Part shown: piece by piece, positions 44,883 through 57,293 of the stretch | How positions within the stretch are numbered: the first letter of the stretch is position 1 | Layout of the letters: each line of letters starts with the position of its first letter | Assembly: GCA_020631735.1 (NCBI GenBank) | Contig: CM036191.1 | Span: 38,485,335 to 38,549,334, forward strand | Direction: 5' to 3' | DNA: 64,000 bases | Origin: Saccharum officinarum | Lineage: Eukaryota > Streptophyta > Magnoliopsida > Poales > Poaceae | Notes under the pieces: generated by a model | The model's input: only the letters and a program-made list of their open reading frames with translations | The model's database searches: none | Told to the model about the DNA's origin: nothing | Made by a program: the position numbers and the translations under genes

Positions 44883-46700
44883 ATAGAGGAATGTATTGAC
44901 CCAAGGCTAGCTAAAGAGAAAGAAAACATAGGAGTCATCTCTATTCTTGAAGGTCATGCAACTGCCAGATAAATTGAGCAACAGTTTATGATGATTGCTA
45001 GGTCTAGCTCTTGGAAATGGAATGCACGGTAGGTTGGGGACAACTGGTTTATCATGAGATTTCCTACTGCTAAGATGGTCTTTGATTGGAATCAGTTCAA
45101 AGGTCTAGCTATGATGTCTGTTGATGCCTACATGAAAGTGGAGCAGGGGTCTCCTAAGATGGGTGCCAAAGGTGTTTTGGAACAAGCCTGGTTTAGGGTG
45201 AAAGATATTCCTGTTGACCAGAGATCAATCAGGACAATTGCAAAAGTGGGAGGCTTGGTTGGAAAGGTCATGGAGATTGATGAAAAAATAAGATTCAGAG
45301 CTGATTATGTGAGGGTCAAGATTGCTTGTAGAGATGTGCATAAAGTACCTAGGACTGCTGAAGGAACCCTGGGGATTTACCTTCATGATTTCATTTTTGA
45401 AAGAGAGATCCAAGAGGGGCAGACCATTAAGACCTTAAACAGTGGCATTAAGATCACAGAGAAGGGTCCTGAACCAAAGAAGTTGAAGGCTGGTGATCAA
45501 CCCAAGACTCTTCAATTGGGTGGTCCTTCTAATCAAAGTGGAAGTCAAATCAATAATGTTGGTTCTAGTAAGGGGCCTTAACAACAAAAGGTTGCTCTGG
45601 TTGCTAACTCAGCTCCTCCTAAGTTGCAAGGAAGTAAGCCTAAAGGTCATGCAAGGGTGTGGATCAGAGACCTGTAATGGAGATAGTCTGTCAGTCCTCC
45701 AAGATTGTGGCCTCATAGTCAAATACCACTGAAGAAGTAGCTAAGAAAGTACGCATTCCTGATACCTTTGTGGAATCTGATGCTGAAAGTGACACACTGA
45801 GTGAAAAGCTTAGGAAAATTGATGACTATAATTATGGAGAGCAAGAGGGGTCTCAAGTGAATGAGAACAGTTCTGATAAGCAGGTTTGGTTCATGGAAGA
45901 AGATGCAAGAGCTATTACTGCTTCCTAGGATCTGAACATTCAGATTCAGATTCAGAAAAAGAATGCTTCCATTAGTACTGACATTCCTTCTTATGTGCGG
46001 TCCCTTCTACTGTGACAATATTGATGGAAGAGAAATGGTTGATGACGCTATCATTAACTCTCAAGAAAGTGTTATCACTGAGGATGGTCAGGCTGGAGCT
46101 TTGGTGGGGGGTACTTGTATTAACACCGAGAAGATGCCTATGGTGGTGGATGATAGTTTGAACACTGAGAAGATGCAAGAAGATGAACAACCTAAGATGC
46201 CTCAAGATGAAACAAGAAGTGAACGTTTGGAGGGTGTTATCCATCTCACTGCGACGGAGAGAAATGAAGCTATGGCTAAAAAAGGGGTCTTGAAGGTAAC
46301 ACAAAAAAACCTCATGCCTTTGCTGATATTGAGAATCAAGTGTTACATGATTTAGCTAAAGATATGGGTGTGCTTGTTAATGATACTGAGTTTGCTAGTT
46401 TTGATATGCTTAAGGAGTTAGAGGCTGCTAGAAACTGTTTACATTTAAAACAAATGAATCAAACTAAATCCAATAGTTATGTTTAGATTGTTGAGTTTAT
46501 TCCTAATGAAGATCACATTATCAATATTGTTAGTTCTAATGAGGATTCTGATATTGGTGAAATGTTGATTCAGCAATCAAAAGAGAAAAGCAAGTTTGGT
46601 AAGAAGAAAAAGTTTGGTTTCTCCCCAGAGGGGTGGAAGCAAGACCAGGAAGATCCTGGCTTGCTAGATTCCAGGAATTTGAAAATTCCTATGAATCTGA
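44883..46700 (+). pseudogene. LINE ORF1 (DUF4283-like) with acidic linker
   Basis: One frame from about 44883 reads through stops at 44970-44972 (TAA), 45030-45032 (TAG) and 45579-45581 (TAA). It includes ENIGVISILEGHATAR, VGDNWFIMRFPTAKMVFDW, EQAWFRVKDIPVDQRSIRTI and VRVKIACRDVHKVPR, the pattern of the DUF4283-type nucleic-acid-binding ORF1 of grass L1 elements. After about 45700 the coding sequence becomes an acidic linker with frame changes (45963-46355) and a Lys-rich end (KEKSKFGKKKKFGFSPEGWK) just before the endonuclease. No start codon is clear, so it may be 5'-truncated. Confidence 0.75.
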
Positions 46701-46729
46701 ATAAAAGAAAGAAACAAAAGAAAAAAATG

Positions 46730-46904
46730 ATAGTTCATGGATTATTCTGGAATTGTAGAGGCCTTAAAAAGAAAGGGGTCTCTACCTTTTTAAAAAACCT
46801 TATTCTTGAATACAAATTTTAGTTTATTGGTCTACATGAAACTATGATAGCTGATTGTAGTGATACTCTTTTAAGAACATTTGATAGAAATCAGGATTAT
46901 CTTT
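46730..46904 (+). pseudogene. LINE endonuclease, first piece
   Basis: VHGLFWNCRGLKKKGVSTFL and, after a TAG at 46820-46822, FIGLHETMIADCSDTLLRTF. These are the N-terminal Asn and catalytic Glu motifs of an APE-type endonuclease. The frame is cut at 46904 by the Gypsy A insertion and resumes at 57250. Confidence 0.88.
46900..46904. repeat. Target-site duplication TCTTT, left copy
   Basis: Identical to 57250-57254; it brackets the Gypsy A element. Confidence 0.9.
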
Positions 46905-49823
46905 TGTAACACCCAAATTTTAGAGATAATGAATTTTGAAGAAATTAGATAACAATTAGGGCAAATTAAAATTTTAAAAACTATTTTGGTGATGCATTCA
47001 TGCTGCTGCATTTATTTTCTTTTGTGGTGTGGATTTATTTTATTTTGATTTGGTTTAGAAAATTTTGTTTGAAATAGTTTGAAAACAAACAAATGAAGAA
47101 AAGAAAGAAGAAAAAAAATAATAAAACAACTTACCTGAGCAAAGTTGGCCTGGAAGCCTGCTCGGCCGGCCTCCTCTCCCTTGGGCCATCGGGCGAGGTC
47201 TGCTTTCTCCGCGCCTGCCCGCGTGGACCGGACGGCACCGCAGCAGCCCAGTTCGGCTGAGCCAGCCGAGTCCAGCAGCCGCGCCTTCTCTTCATTTTCT
47301 TGGTCGCTGACCGGTGGGACCCCGATGTCAGCCGTCTCCTTCCTCGTAACCAAACCGGAGTTGAGCTCTTTTCCAACCGAACTCAATCGAATCTTGTATT
47401 CCGGATATGGTTTCCCAAAATCAACGATTGAGGCTATAAATAGGACGCCTAGGTCCTCTAGTTTCCGTTTTTCATCTAAAACTCTAGTTCAACCACGTGA
47501 AACCGAGCTCTAGGGATTGGGGGGAGTTGGAGGTTTCGGTTGCCGTCGTCGGGGCTTGCGGGTGGATTGGTGTCCTTCTTTTTCGTTTTGGTGAGTTCGC
47601 CATCTCCTTCTCTACCTTACCATGTTTTTCTTTTGAGTTGTAGTGCTTGGAATCGCGTGTTTGCGAAGCTCCAGTGAGCCGGCAATGGCGCCGCCGCCCT
47701 AACCTAGCCGCGTCTCGTTTCCGTGCTATAGCAGTCTTCCTAAACTAGGTAGACGAGTTCGGGGGAAGCTTCTCTTCCGATTGGTGTTGGTGGCGGGGCG
47801 AGTTGTGGTCTGAGAAGGTGGAGCCGAAGCTCTCCGGCGGGCTTATGGCGTCGGCCATGGAGGCCGCCGGCCGGACCTGGAAAAGGGGATCGGATTTTCT
47901 ACTGTGGAGTTGATGATGAACGTGAGCCGTCCGATTTGAAATCAAGGGCCCAGATTAGAACTTACCCCTTCGCGGGTAAATTTGTTAAAGAGACCCTCAG
48001 CTCTTTAGATATCAACCCGCGGTCCATAGCGTATGTCAGAAAATGCGTTTTCGCGTTTTGAAAGCGTATTTTTTCCGGTTTATTCAAAAATACGTTTTCA
48101 GGAAATTACAGTTTTGCCACTAGAATTGTTTTGGTCATAAAAACTTTGTTTTAACTCCGATTTGATCTGTTCAAGTTGCGTTAGGTTCGTATTTGCGAGC
48201 TCTACATGTTAGTGTAGTTGTACAGTTGGTTTTGATAATTTATTTTTCGAGTTTATAATTGAGTATTTATTTATCTATAGGAAATCTTAGAAAATACATA
48301 ACTTTCACGTTTTAACTCCGAATTTGGTGATCTTTGCGTCTGTGTGATCGTAGAAACGTGTAGAAGAGTTTTATAAACTTTTATTACTGTTTTGTTACTG
48401 TTGGTGTACTGTTCTAATTGTATCTCTTTGTTTGCTTCGTGTATGTTTGCTTGGATGCATGTGTGTTGTTGATTGATGATCGAGTATAGAAGGTGAGCAG
48501 TATCTAGACGATCAGGAGTATTATTTTGAGCCAGACCAGCAGTATCATCAGGAAAGCTTTGATCAAGGCAAGTATAACATGGGACCATCCTTGTTGCCTA
48601 TTCACTGAAATTATCATACATATGCATGTGTCTTCCTTGACAACCTTAGAGATTATAACTTAGTGATTGCTACCTTGATTTCTTGTCAACCTTGGGGATG
48701 CATTTGAGTAGCTATTGCTAGTGCTTAATTATGAACAATGATCTTGTAATTTGATTAATGGATTAAACAATTAACCTTTAATGATGATTTTATTACTGTT
48801 GAAAAGGGGGCTAGAGTAAGGGGTTATATTGTTGCTCTGGTTTCTCTCCATAAGGACTTATCTGTACGTGATCATCCGGGACATACAGTACAACTGTGAG
48901 GGCTATATGGCTCTGGCTTTAGTTGCTTGAAGGACCTTTTCTAGCTTGTTAGTGGTTACCTTAAATGGCGTAAGAATGGCTTGCCACTTTGGGTGTAGTG
49001 CGAGCCCCTGGCCTAGTGTGTATAGGCTGCGGTTGTTGTGCCACAGGGAAGGGGGGTTCTACATCTGCCTGCCGAGTGAATCTAATGGCCCTAACTTGTT
49101 AGACGAACCATTAAGTGGCTTTATATGATTTCTGGTGTTTTGGGGAGTCGCGAACCCATGCATTTGGAAGTTATGACTCACAGTGAAAGTGTACACCTCT
49201 GCGCAGAGTTAAAAACTGGTATACTAGCCGTGCTCACGGATACGAGCGGCCTTGGAACATTTACAGATAGATGATCACCATTGCTATATCATGTTTAATT
49301 ATTGTTGATTATTATTATGCTCATGTTAATGCTATTCGTTATCATTAATTACAATTGATCATTGGTTCTTTAATGGGAAGCGGTTTATCTTGATGCATTT
49401 CAATTGCTAATTATATGAATAAAAGCTAAACGCAGTTAAACAGTGTCTAGCCTTTTGAGCCTCATGAACCCTGTGTTATACTTGTTGAGTTCGACATGGA
49501 CTCACTCTTGCTATTTCCCCAACACTCCAGTATGTAGTAAGATGCTACTCGGAGAAAGGACAAAGGTGTAGTGGAGTTTCCAGAAGACTAGTAGAAGTGC
49601 TAGGCATATGTTACCCCCAGTCAGCCGTCCCTGTGATGTTGGAGCCTGAAGAAAAGATTAGTGACCGTTCCGCAATACTCTGATGTAAGTGTTAATATAG
49701 CTATGTATACGTTATATAATAACATTGTTTCTGATATTTTTTTTTCATTCTGACATATGTGTGGACTTCCTGGGCACACATATGATTAGCCTGGTTTTGT
49801 TCTTTAGAAAACTGGGTGTGACA
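46905..49823 (+). repeat. 5' LTR of Gypsy A element
   Basis: TGTAACACCCAAATTTTAG to GGTGTGACA. The TATA box is at 47435-47442. ORFs in both LTRs (47012-47513, 48271-48588, 48946-49128) recur in the partner and are LTR sequence. Confidence 0.95.
47435..47442 (+). promoter_or_regulatory. TATA box of Gypsy A 5' LTR
   Basis: TATAAATA, followed by AGGACGCC and a leader with CATCTAAAACTC. Same sequence at 54861-54868 in the 3' LTR and TATAAAAG at 13783 in the older copy. Confidence 0.65.
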
Positions 49824-49826
49824 GAG

Positions 49827-49840
49827 TGGTATCAGAGCGG
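49827..49840 (+). promoter_or_regulatory. Primer-binding site of Gypsy A
   Basis: TGGTATCAGAGCGG, three bases after the 5' LTR, the perfect initiator-Met-tRNA type site. Confidence 0.95.
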
Positions 49841-52150
49841 TGTTGACTGTAGGACGTATGCCAAGTAGCACTGGACGTATTCTAAAACTTATTTTACTAT
49901 AAAACTATTTTGTCATCCCTTGACTCATTGATTTTGACTATTCCTCTTCCTTGTCCTGTTGTATCCTCTCCTTGATAGTTTTCTTTTGAGCTAATATTTC
50001 TTACTCCCTTGGATTTTATTTTATGTTGTTTTTACTAAAAGTTTTCTGATCTTACCTTGTTCAAAAGTTCGATGGCCTTTCATCATCTCCAATGTGCCAA
50101 TAGGATGACCACCATTATTGAAGAAGCACGTGTAGTACCGATGATGTGATGTGTGCTTGTTTTGCTTGATGTGTTGCTTGTGTGTTATTCTTGTTCTCGT
50201 GTTTCAAAGGTAGGCCCGGAAGGTATAAGTCTTGAGAAGTAGCTCGATCTATGTTAAGTGGGGTAGTGACATCTTGTATCTTACTTATCTTTCAATCGAT
50301 CCTAATTCATGCCATTTTCTCTTACACCGTTCCTGTCTATCCTTGGTTGTCATGCTACCTTATTAATCTCATCTCAATGGATGATCAACACATGAAGGAC
50401 TTATCATTAGCAGTAAGCCTTAGAGAAAGTGTTGCCTTCAATGACATCGTCAGGTGAAACAAGATCTTTGTTAAGTGGGGTAGCATCTGCTATCAACAAC
50501 AGCAAGTCCTGAATATCTCAAGCGACGAGGCATGAGGAGGTACAAAGAACTCAAGATCAAACCTTATCTTTCTTATCATCTTTTGGCTATCCTCGATCCA
50601 TGTCTTATATCTCATCCACACAAAGCAAAGAAGCATGAAGATTTGAAGATTAGTGTTATCTATCTCTCTAGTGTCTTCGAATCTCGTTTCTGTCTTATCC
50701 TGTTTTTTTAGAACAGTCTGTCTTTCTTAGTTTATACCTATATTTTTGGATGCCCAAAAATCATGGATAAATTCTGGACAATAGTAGACTTCAATATCTT
50801 TCTCTGACCGTAAGAACCACCCTGATATCTATTATGGTTTGGGATTTATGAAAATCACAAGGCGACGTATCTATGCTGTCAGCAATCTGGAATAGTTTTT
50901 GTTGTGCACAGTTTTCGACTACCTTAACTGCAGAATTTGGAGAAGTGTTCTATAAGGAAGTTGTAGTAAATTTGATAAGCTTTCCAACGGTATAAGCTAC
51001 AATATCATTGGATTCGTAGAACTTGAGTTATAACTGTATTTCTGCACTGTCATTTTTCTGCTCGCGAGGAAGTACAAGTTACTTGTTCTTGGATATGCTC
51101 ATGAGTCTCTTTGAGATGATGGAAGGACATGATGGTAGTTATCACTCAAAAACAAATGCAATCTATCCATTGGTGTTCTCCAATTGATCTCTTCTTAAGG
51201 GGTTTGCCGAACTAAAAGACGATACAAGATGAAGGTTTATAGGTTCTGTTTCATCACCTGGAAGCATCAGCTAGCTACATGGTTGTAAAGTCACTATCGA
51301 GCGCAAGTATCTTTTCTCGGGGTTGGTAACCTGTTAGAACATTTATAAGAATCATAAGGGTCTAAAGGAGACATTTATAAAGTTGGTTATGAGCTTGTGG
51401 CATCATCATTGCATAAGAGTTGCTGAAGGAAAAAGAACTTAAGGAGCAAGCTTATAAGGAGATTGACCAATTAAGGGCGGAGTTAGGTCGTCCCAAGATT
51501 TATTAGAAACTTAACTCGGAAATAGGAAAAATCCCTATGTAATAAGAACGATAGTAGTTGCGAGTCAATTTTAAGTTGGATTGTTTTGAGAGTCAGTTTG
51601 TGGTGTGAACAATTGTGTGATTGATGGATTGTTAATGTGATAATGTGTGATTTGGATCTTTATAATGTGTGCTGGAGTTTTGTAGACATGCCTACAAGTT
51701 CCATGGTTAAGAATATTAAGTTTGATCAAAATATATTAGTTGAATATGAGGTTAACTTAGTTCTGTCCTTTGCTGATTTTTGGATCAGTCTGGGATGTTT
51801 TAGGAATAACTTAAAATCCGTTCATGAGAAATTTAAGAAATTTTACTGAGAATAATCAGACTTCTATATCTTTCCAACCCCGCAAGAATTATTTTAATAT
51901 CTATTAAGAGCTAAGAGATATATCTATTTCAAGTTGGGGTTACTGCACAGTCTGGAATTCTGAAACAGTTTCGGTTAAGTTCAGTTTTTGGCCAATTATT
52001 TGACAGATTCAGAAAAAGTGTTGTGAATAAAAGTTGTAGATAATTTTGTAAGCTTTCCAACCATGTAAAGATCATCTGAATTGGACGTCTGTAGCTCAAG
52101 ATATGACAGTTTTACTGAGTTACTGAAATTGGAATTTGCACAGAGAAATC
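49841..52150 (+). other. Non-coding internal leader of Gypsy A; gag, protease and RT core absent
   Basis: This 2.3-kb stretch lies where gag and protease should be, but no frame resembles them. It has short ORFs only (50251-50457, 51637-51849). Two diverged copies of an AAGTTGTAG...TTTGTAAGCTTTCCAAC segment occur near 50960 and 52032. The RT C-terminal end begins abruptly at about 52160. Confidence 0.6.
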
Positions 52151-52159
52151 AGATTTTGC

Positions 52160-52868
52160 TTATCTATTAAATTGGAAACCACCTATTGATGTTAGCGAGA
52201 TTCGTAGTTTCTTGGGATTAGCTGGATATTACAGACGGTTCATTAAAGGGTTTTCTAAACTTGCTAAACCTATGACATCTTTATTAGAGAAGAATGCCAA
52301 GTTTGTGTGGTCAGATAAATGTCAAGCTAGTTTTGAGGAATTGAAGAAGAGGTTGACTACAGCGCCTGTTTTGGTTTTGCCAGATTTGAGTAAGAAGTTT
52401 TCTATTTATTGTGATGCTTCTCGTCAAGGTTTGGGATGTGTTCTTATGCAAGAAGGCAGAGTTGTGGCTTATGCATCTAGGCAGTTGAGAAAACATGAGT
52501 TGAATTATCCTACACATGATTTGGAGTTAGCAGCTGTAGTTCATGCTTTAAAGATTTGGAGACATTATTTGATTGGACATAAGAGTGATATATACACTGA
52601 TCATAAGAGTTTGAAGTATATTTTCACTCAGTCAGACCTAAATTTGAGGCAACGCAGATGGTTGGAGTTGATTAAGGATTATGATATTGAGATACACTAT
52701 CATCCTGGTAAGGCTAATATAGTAGCTAATGCTCTTAGTAGGAAAAGTTATGCCAATGAGATACAAACATTGACTATGACTAGTGAGTTATGTGCTGAAT
52801 TTGAATATTTGAATTTGGGAATTGTTACTAATACAATGGAATTAGTGATAGAGCCTACTTTAGAGTAA
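52160..52868 (+). pseudogene. Gypsy A RT terminus and RNase H
   Basis: It starts inside the last RT segment ([24 protein letters not shown]) and continues into a full RNase [49 protein letters not shown]. The usual final motif VADALSRK reads VANALSRK, so a catalytic Asp has become Asn, again a G-to-A change. It ends in TAA (52866-52868). Confidence 0.92.
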
Positions 52869-53200
52869 GAAATTTACAAGGGTCAGTTGAAGGATGAGAA
52901 ACTGAAGGAGATAGCAGAAGATATAGTGATTGGTAAGTCACCAGGCTTTCGGATGGATGATAATGGAATTTTGTGGTTTGGAAAGAGGCTGTGTGTACCT
53001 GAGGATCAAACTGTTAGATAGGCAATTCTTAGCGAAGCTCATGAGTCAGCTTATTCTATTCATCCTGGTAGTACTAAGATGTATTTGGATCTGAAACAGA
53101 AATATTGGTGGGTTGGATTTAAGCGAGATGTGGTTGAGTATGTGGCATTGTGTGATACTTATCAGAGGGTGAAAGCAGAGCATCAGAGACCTGCTGGATT
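52869..53200 (+). pseudogene. Gypsy A integrase N-terminal zinc region
   Basis: Same frame as the RNase H segment. The HHCC region is seen as ILSEAHESAYSIHPGSTKMY and CDTYQRVK; the second Cys of the CxxC pair is Tyr here. There is a TAG at 53019-53021. One base is missing at about 53201, which moves integrase to the next frame. Confidence 0.8.
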
Positions 53201-54286
53201 GTGCAACCAATGAAGATTCCTGAATGGAAGTGGGAAGAAGTTGGTATGGACTTTATAGTGGGGTTACCGCGTACTCAGAAAGGTTATGATTCTATTTGGG
53301 TGATAGTGGATAGATTGACTAAAGTTGCTCATTTTATACCAGTCAAGACTAAATACACGGGAGTACAATTAGCTACCTTGTATATGGAAAGAATAGTCTG
53401 TTTGCATGGAGTACCAAAGAAGATTGTGTCTGATCGAGGTTCGCAGTTTACGTCACACTTTTGAAAAGCTGTGCATGAATCATTGGGAACAAAATTGAAT
53501 TTTAGTACAGCATATCATCCACAGACAGATGGACAGACTGAAAGGACCAACCGGGTATTAGAGGATATGTTGAGAGCTTGTGCATTGCAATATGAAACTA
53601 GTTGGGATAAGAGTTTGCCTTATGCAGAATTCTCTTATAATAATAGTTATCAACAGAGTCTTAAGATGGCACCGTTTGAAGTTTTGTATGGACGTAAGTG
53701 TAGGACTCCATTGTTTTGGGATCAGACAGGTGAATCTCAAGTGTTTGGTATAGATGTTCTTAGAAACGCAGAAGATCAAGTGCGAGTGATTCGTGAGAAT
53801 TTGAGAGTGGCACAGTCTCGTCAGAAGAGTTATGTTGACAATAGAAGAAGAGATTTAGTTTTTGAGGCAGGTGATTATGTTTATTTGAAGGTGTCACCTA
53901 TGAAAAGTGTGAAGAGGTTTAACATGAAAGGTAAACTAGCACCAAGGTATGTTGGACCATTTAAAGTTATTACTAGACGTGGGGAAGTTGCTTATCAATT
54001 AGAGTTGCCTGAGAATTTATCTGGAGTACATGATGTGTTCCATGTTTCACAACTTAAGAAGTGTTTACGGGTGCCTGAGGAGCAGATACCTTTAGAAGAG
54101 TTGACTGTTAAGGAGGATCTTACATATGAAGAGTTTCCGATTAAGATTTTAGAAACTGCTGAGAGAGTTACTCGAAGTCGGGTTATTAAAATGTGCAAGG
54201 TGCAGTGGAATCGATATTCAGAGGCAGAGGCAACTTGGGAAAGAGAGGATGAATTGAGGAAATCATATCCGCAACTGTTTGAGTAA
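53201..54286 (+). pseudogene. Gypsy A integrase core and chromodomain
   Basis: MDFIVGLPRTQKG (Asp), VSDRGSQFTSHF (Asp) and TDGQTERTNRVLEDML (Glu) give the DDE core. A TGA at 53462-53464 stands where relatives have Trp. GPF-type segment YVGPFKVI, then VHDVFHVSQLKKCLRVP and a chromodomain ending VQWNRYSEAEATWERED with ELRKSYPQLFE. The C-terminus is intact and lies about 30 bases before the polypurine tract. Confidence 0.93.
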
Positions 54287-54316
54287 GCAGTCCAATCTCG
54301 AGGACGAGATTCTTTT

Positions 54317-54327
54317 AAGGGGGGTAG
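54317..54327 (+). promoter_or_regulatory. Polypurine tract of Gypsy A
   Basis: AAGGGGGGTAG, four bases before the 3' LTR start. Confidence 0.88.
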
Positions 54328-54331
54328 AATT

Positions 54332-57249
54332 TGTAACACCCAAATTTTAGAGATAATGAATTTTGAAGAAATTAGATAACAATTAGGGCAAATTAAAATT
54401 TTAAAAACTATTTTGGTGATGCATTCATGCTGCTGCATTTATTTTCTTTTGTGGTGTGGATTTATTTTATTTTGATTTGGTTTAGAAAATTTTGTTTGAA
54501 ATAGTTTGAAAACAAACAAATGAAGAAAAGAAAGAAGAAAAAAATAATAAAACAACTTACCTGAGCAAAGTTGGCCTGGAAGCCTGCTCGGCCGGCCTCC
54601 TCTCCCTTGGGCCATCGGGCGAGGTCTGCTTTCTCCGCGCCTGCCCGCGTGGGCCGGACCGCACCGCAGCAGCCCAGTTCGGCCGAGCCAGCCGAGTCCA
54701 GCAGCCGCGCCTTCTCTTCATTTTCTTGGTCGCTGACCGGTGGGACCCCGATGTCAGCCGTCTCCTTCCTCGTAACCGGACCGGAGTTGAGCTCTTTTCC
54801 AACCGAACTCAATCGAATCTTGTATTCCGGATATGGTTTCCCAAAATCAACGATTGAGGCTATAAATAGGACGCCTAGGTCCTCTAGTTTCCATTTTTCA
54901 TCTAAAACTCTAGTTCAACCACGTGAAACCGAGCTCTAGGGATTGGGGGGAGTTGGAGGTTTCGGTTGCCGTCGTCGGGGCTTGCGGGTGGATTGGAGTC
55001 CTTCTTTTTCGTTTTGGTGAGTTCGCCATCTCCTTCTCTACCTTCCCATGCTTTTCTTTTGAGTTGTAGTGCTAGGAATCGCGTGTTTGCGAAGCTCCAG
55101 TGAGCCGGCAATGGCGCCGCCGCCCTAACCTAGCCGGGTCTCGTTTCCGTGCTATAGCAGTCTTCCTAAACTAGGTAGACGAGTTCGGGGGAAGCTTCTC
55201 TTCCGATTGGTGTTGGTGGCGGGGCGAGTTGTGGTCTGAGAAGGTGGAGCCGAAGCTCTCCGGCGGGCTTATGGCGTCGGCCATGGAGGCCGCCGGCCGG
55301 ACCTAGAAAAGGGGATCGGATTTTCTACTGTGGAGTTGATGATGAACGTGAGCCGTCCGATTTGAAATCAAGGGCCCAGATTAGAACTTACCCCTTCGCG
55401 GGTAAATTTGTTAAAGAGACCCTCAGCTCTTTAGATATCAACCCGCGGTCCATAGCGTATGTCAGAAAATGCGTTTTCGCGTTTTGAAAGCGTATTTTTT
55501 CTGGTTTATTCAAAAATACGTTTTCAGGAAATTACAGTTTTGCCACTAGAATTGTTTTGGTCATAAAAACTTCGTTTTAACTCCGATTTGATCCGTTCAA
55601 GTTGCGTTAGGTTCGTATTTGCGAGCTCTACATGTTAGTGTAGTTGTACAGTTAGTTTTGATAATTTATTTTTCGAGTTTATAATTGAGTATTTATTTAT
55701 CTATAGGAAATCTTAGAAAATACATAACTTTCACGTTTTAACTCCGAATTTGGTGATCTTTGCGTCTGTGTGATCGTAGAAACGTGTAGAAGAGTTTTAT
55801 AAACTTTTATTACTGTTTTGTTACTGTTGGTGTACTGTTCTAATTGTATCTCTTTGTTTGCTTCGTGTATGTTTGCTTGGATGCATGTGTGTTGTTGATT
55901 GATGATCGAGTATAGAAGGTGAGCAGTATCTAGACGATCAGGAGTATTATTTTGAGCCAGACCAGCAGTATCATCAGGAAAGCTTTGATCAAGGCAAGTA
56001 TAACATGGGACCATCCTTGTTGCCTATTCACTAAAATTATCATACATATGCATGTGTCTTCCTTGACAACCTTAGAGATTATAACTTAGTGATTGCTACC
56101 TTGATTTCTTGTCAACCTTGGGGATGCATTTGGGTAGCTATTGCTAGTGCTTAATTATGAACAATGATCTTGTAATTTGATTAATGGATTAAACAATTAA
56201 CCTTTAATGATGATTTTATTACTGTTGAAAAGGGGGCTAGAGCAAGGGGTTATATTGTTGCTCTGGTTTCTCTCCATAAGGACTTATCTGTACGTGATCA
56301 TCCGGGACATACAGTACAACTGTGAGGGCTATATGGCTCTGGCTTTAGTTGCTTGAAGGACCTTTTCTAGCTTGTTAGTGGTTACCTTAAATGGCGTAAG
56401 AATGGCTTGCCACTTTGGGTGTAGTGCGAGCCCCTGGCCTAGTGTGTATAGGCTGCGGTTGTTGTGCCACAGGGAAGGGGGGTTCTACATCTGCCTGCCG
56501 AGTGAATCTAATGGCCCTAACTTGTTTGACGAACCTTTAAGTTGCTTTATATGATTTCTGGTGTTTTGGGGAGTCGCGAACCCATGCATTTGGAAGTTAT
56601 GACTCACAGTGAAAGTGTACACCTCTGCGCAGAGTTAAAAACTGGTATACTAGCCGTGCTCACGGATACGAGCGGCCTTGGAACATTTACAGATAGATTA
56701 TCACCATTGCTATATCATGTTTAATTATTGTTGATTATTATTATGCTCATGTTAATGCTATTTGTTATCATTAATTACAATTGATCATTGGTTCTTTAAT
56801 GGGAAGCGGTTTATCTTGATGCATTTCAATTGCTAATTATATGAATAAAAGCTAAACGCAGTTAAACAGTGTCTAGCCTTTTGAGCCTCATGAACCCTGT
56901 GTTATACTTGTTGAGTTCGACATGGACTCACTCTTGCTATTTCCCCAACACTCCAGTGTGTAGTAAGATGCTACTCGGAGAAAGGACAAAGGTGTAGTGG
57001 AGTTTCCAGAAGACTAGTAGAAGTGCTAGGCATATGTTACCCCCAGTCAGTCGTCCCTGTGATGTTGGAGCCTGAAGAAAAGATTAGTGACCGTTCCACA
57101 ATACTCTGATGTAAGTGTTAATATAGCTATGTATACGTTATATAATAACATTGTTTCTGATATTTTTTTTTCATTCTGACATATGTGTGGACTTCCTGGG
57201 CACACATATGATTAGCCTGGTTTTGTTCTTTAGAAAACCGGGTGTGACA
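54332..57249 (+). repeat. 3' LTR of Gypsy A element
   Basis: 2918 bases, nearly identical to the 5' LTR. By eye the differences are scattered single bases, mostly C/T or G/A (for example GGCTGAG/GGCCGAG, ACCAAACC/ACCGGACC, CACTGAAAT/CACTAAAAT). Confidence 0.95.
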
Positions 57250-57293
57250 TCTTTGGATGTGGAATCCCTCCAAAGGTAAATCTGGGGGAATTT
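57250..57293 (+). pseudogene. LINE endonuclease, second piece
   Basis: 44 bases carrying the target duplication TCTTT and the frame WNPSKGKSGGI, which joins 46904 to 61447. It is the only host sequence left between two independent LTR-element insertions. Confidence 0.85.

Larger units (their letters stand above)
46905..57249 (+). mobile_element. Gypsy family A element, complete ends, internally deleted
   Basis: 5' LTR 46905-49823, primer site 49827-49840, internal region 49824-54331, polypurine tract 54317-54327, 3' LTR 54332-57249, flanked by TCTTT. RNase H, integrase and a chromodomain are present, but gag, protease and almost all of reverse transcriptase are missing. The LTRs are 2919 and 2918 bases and nearly identical, so it inserted recently. 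It must depend on proteins from related elements if it moved in this form. Confidence 0.94.

Noticed and set aside
43278..44899. Several ORFs suggesting a gene near 44 kb
   Set aside because: All fall inside the family C LTR. The inner part is duplicated in inverted form at 38460-39425 without conserved frames.
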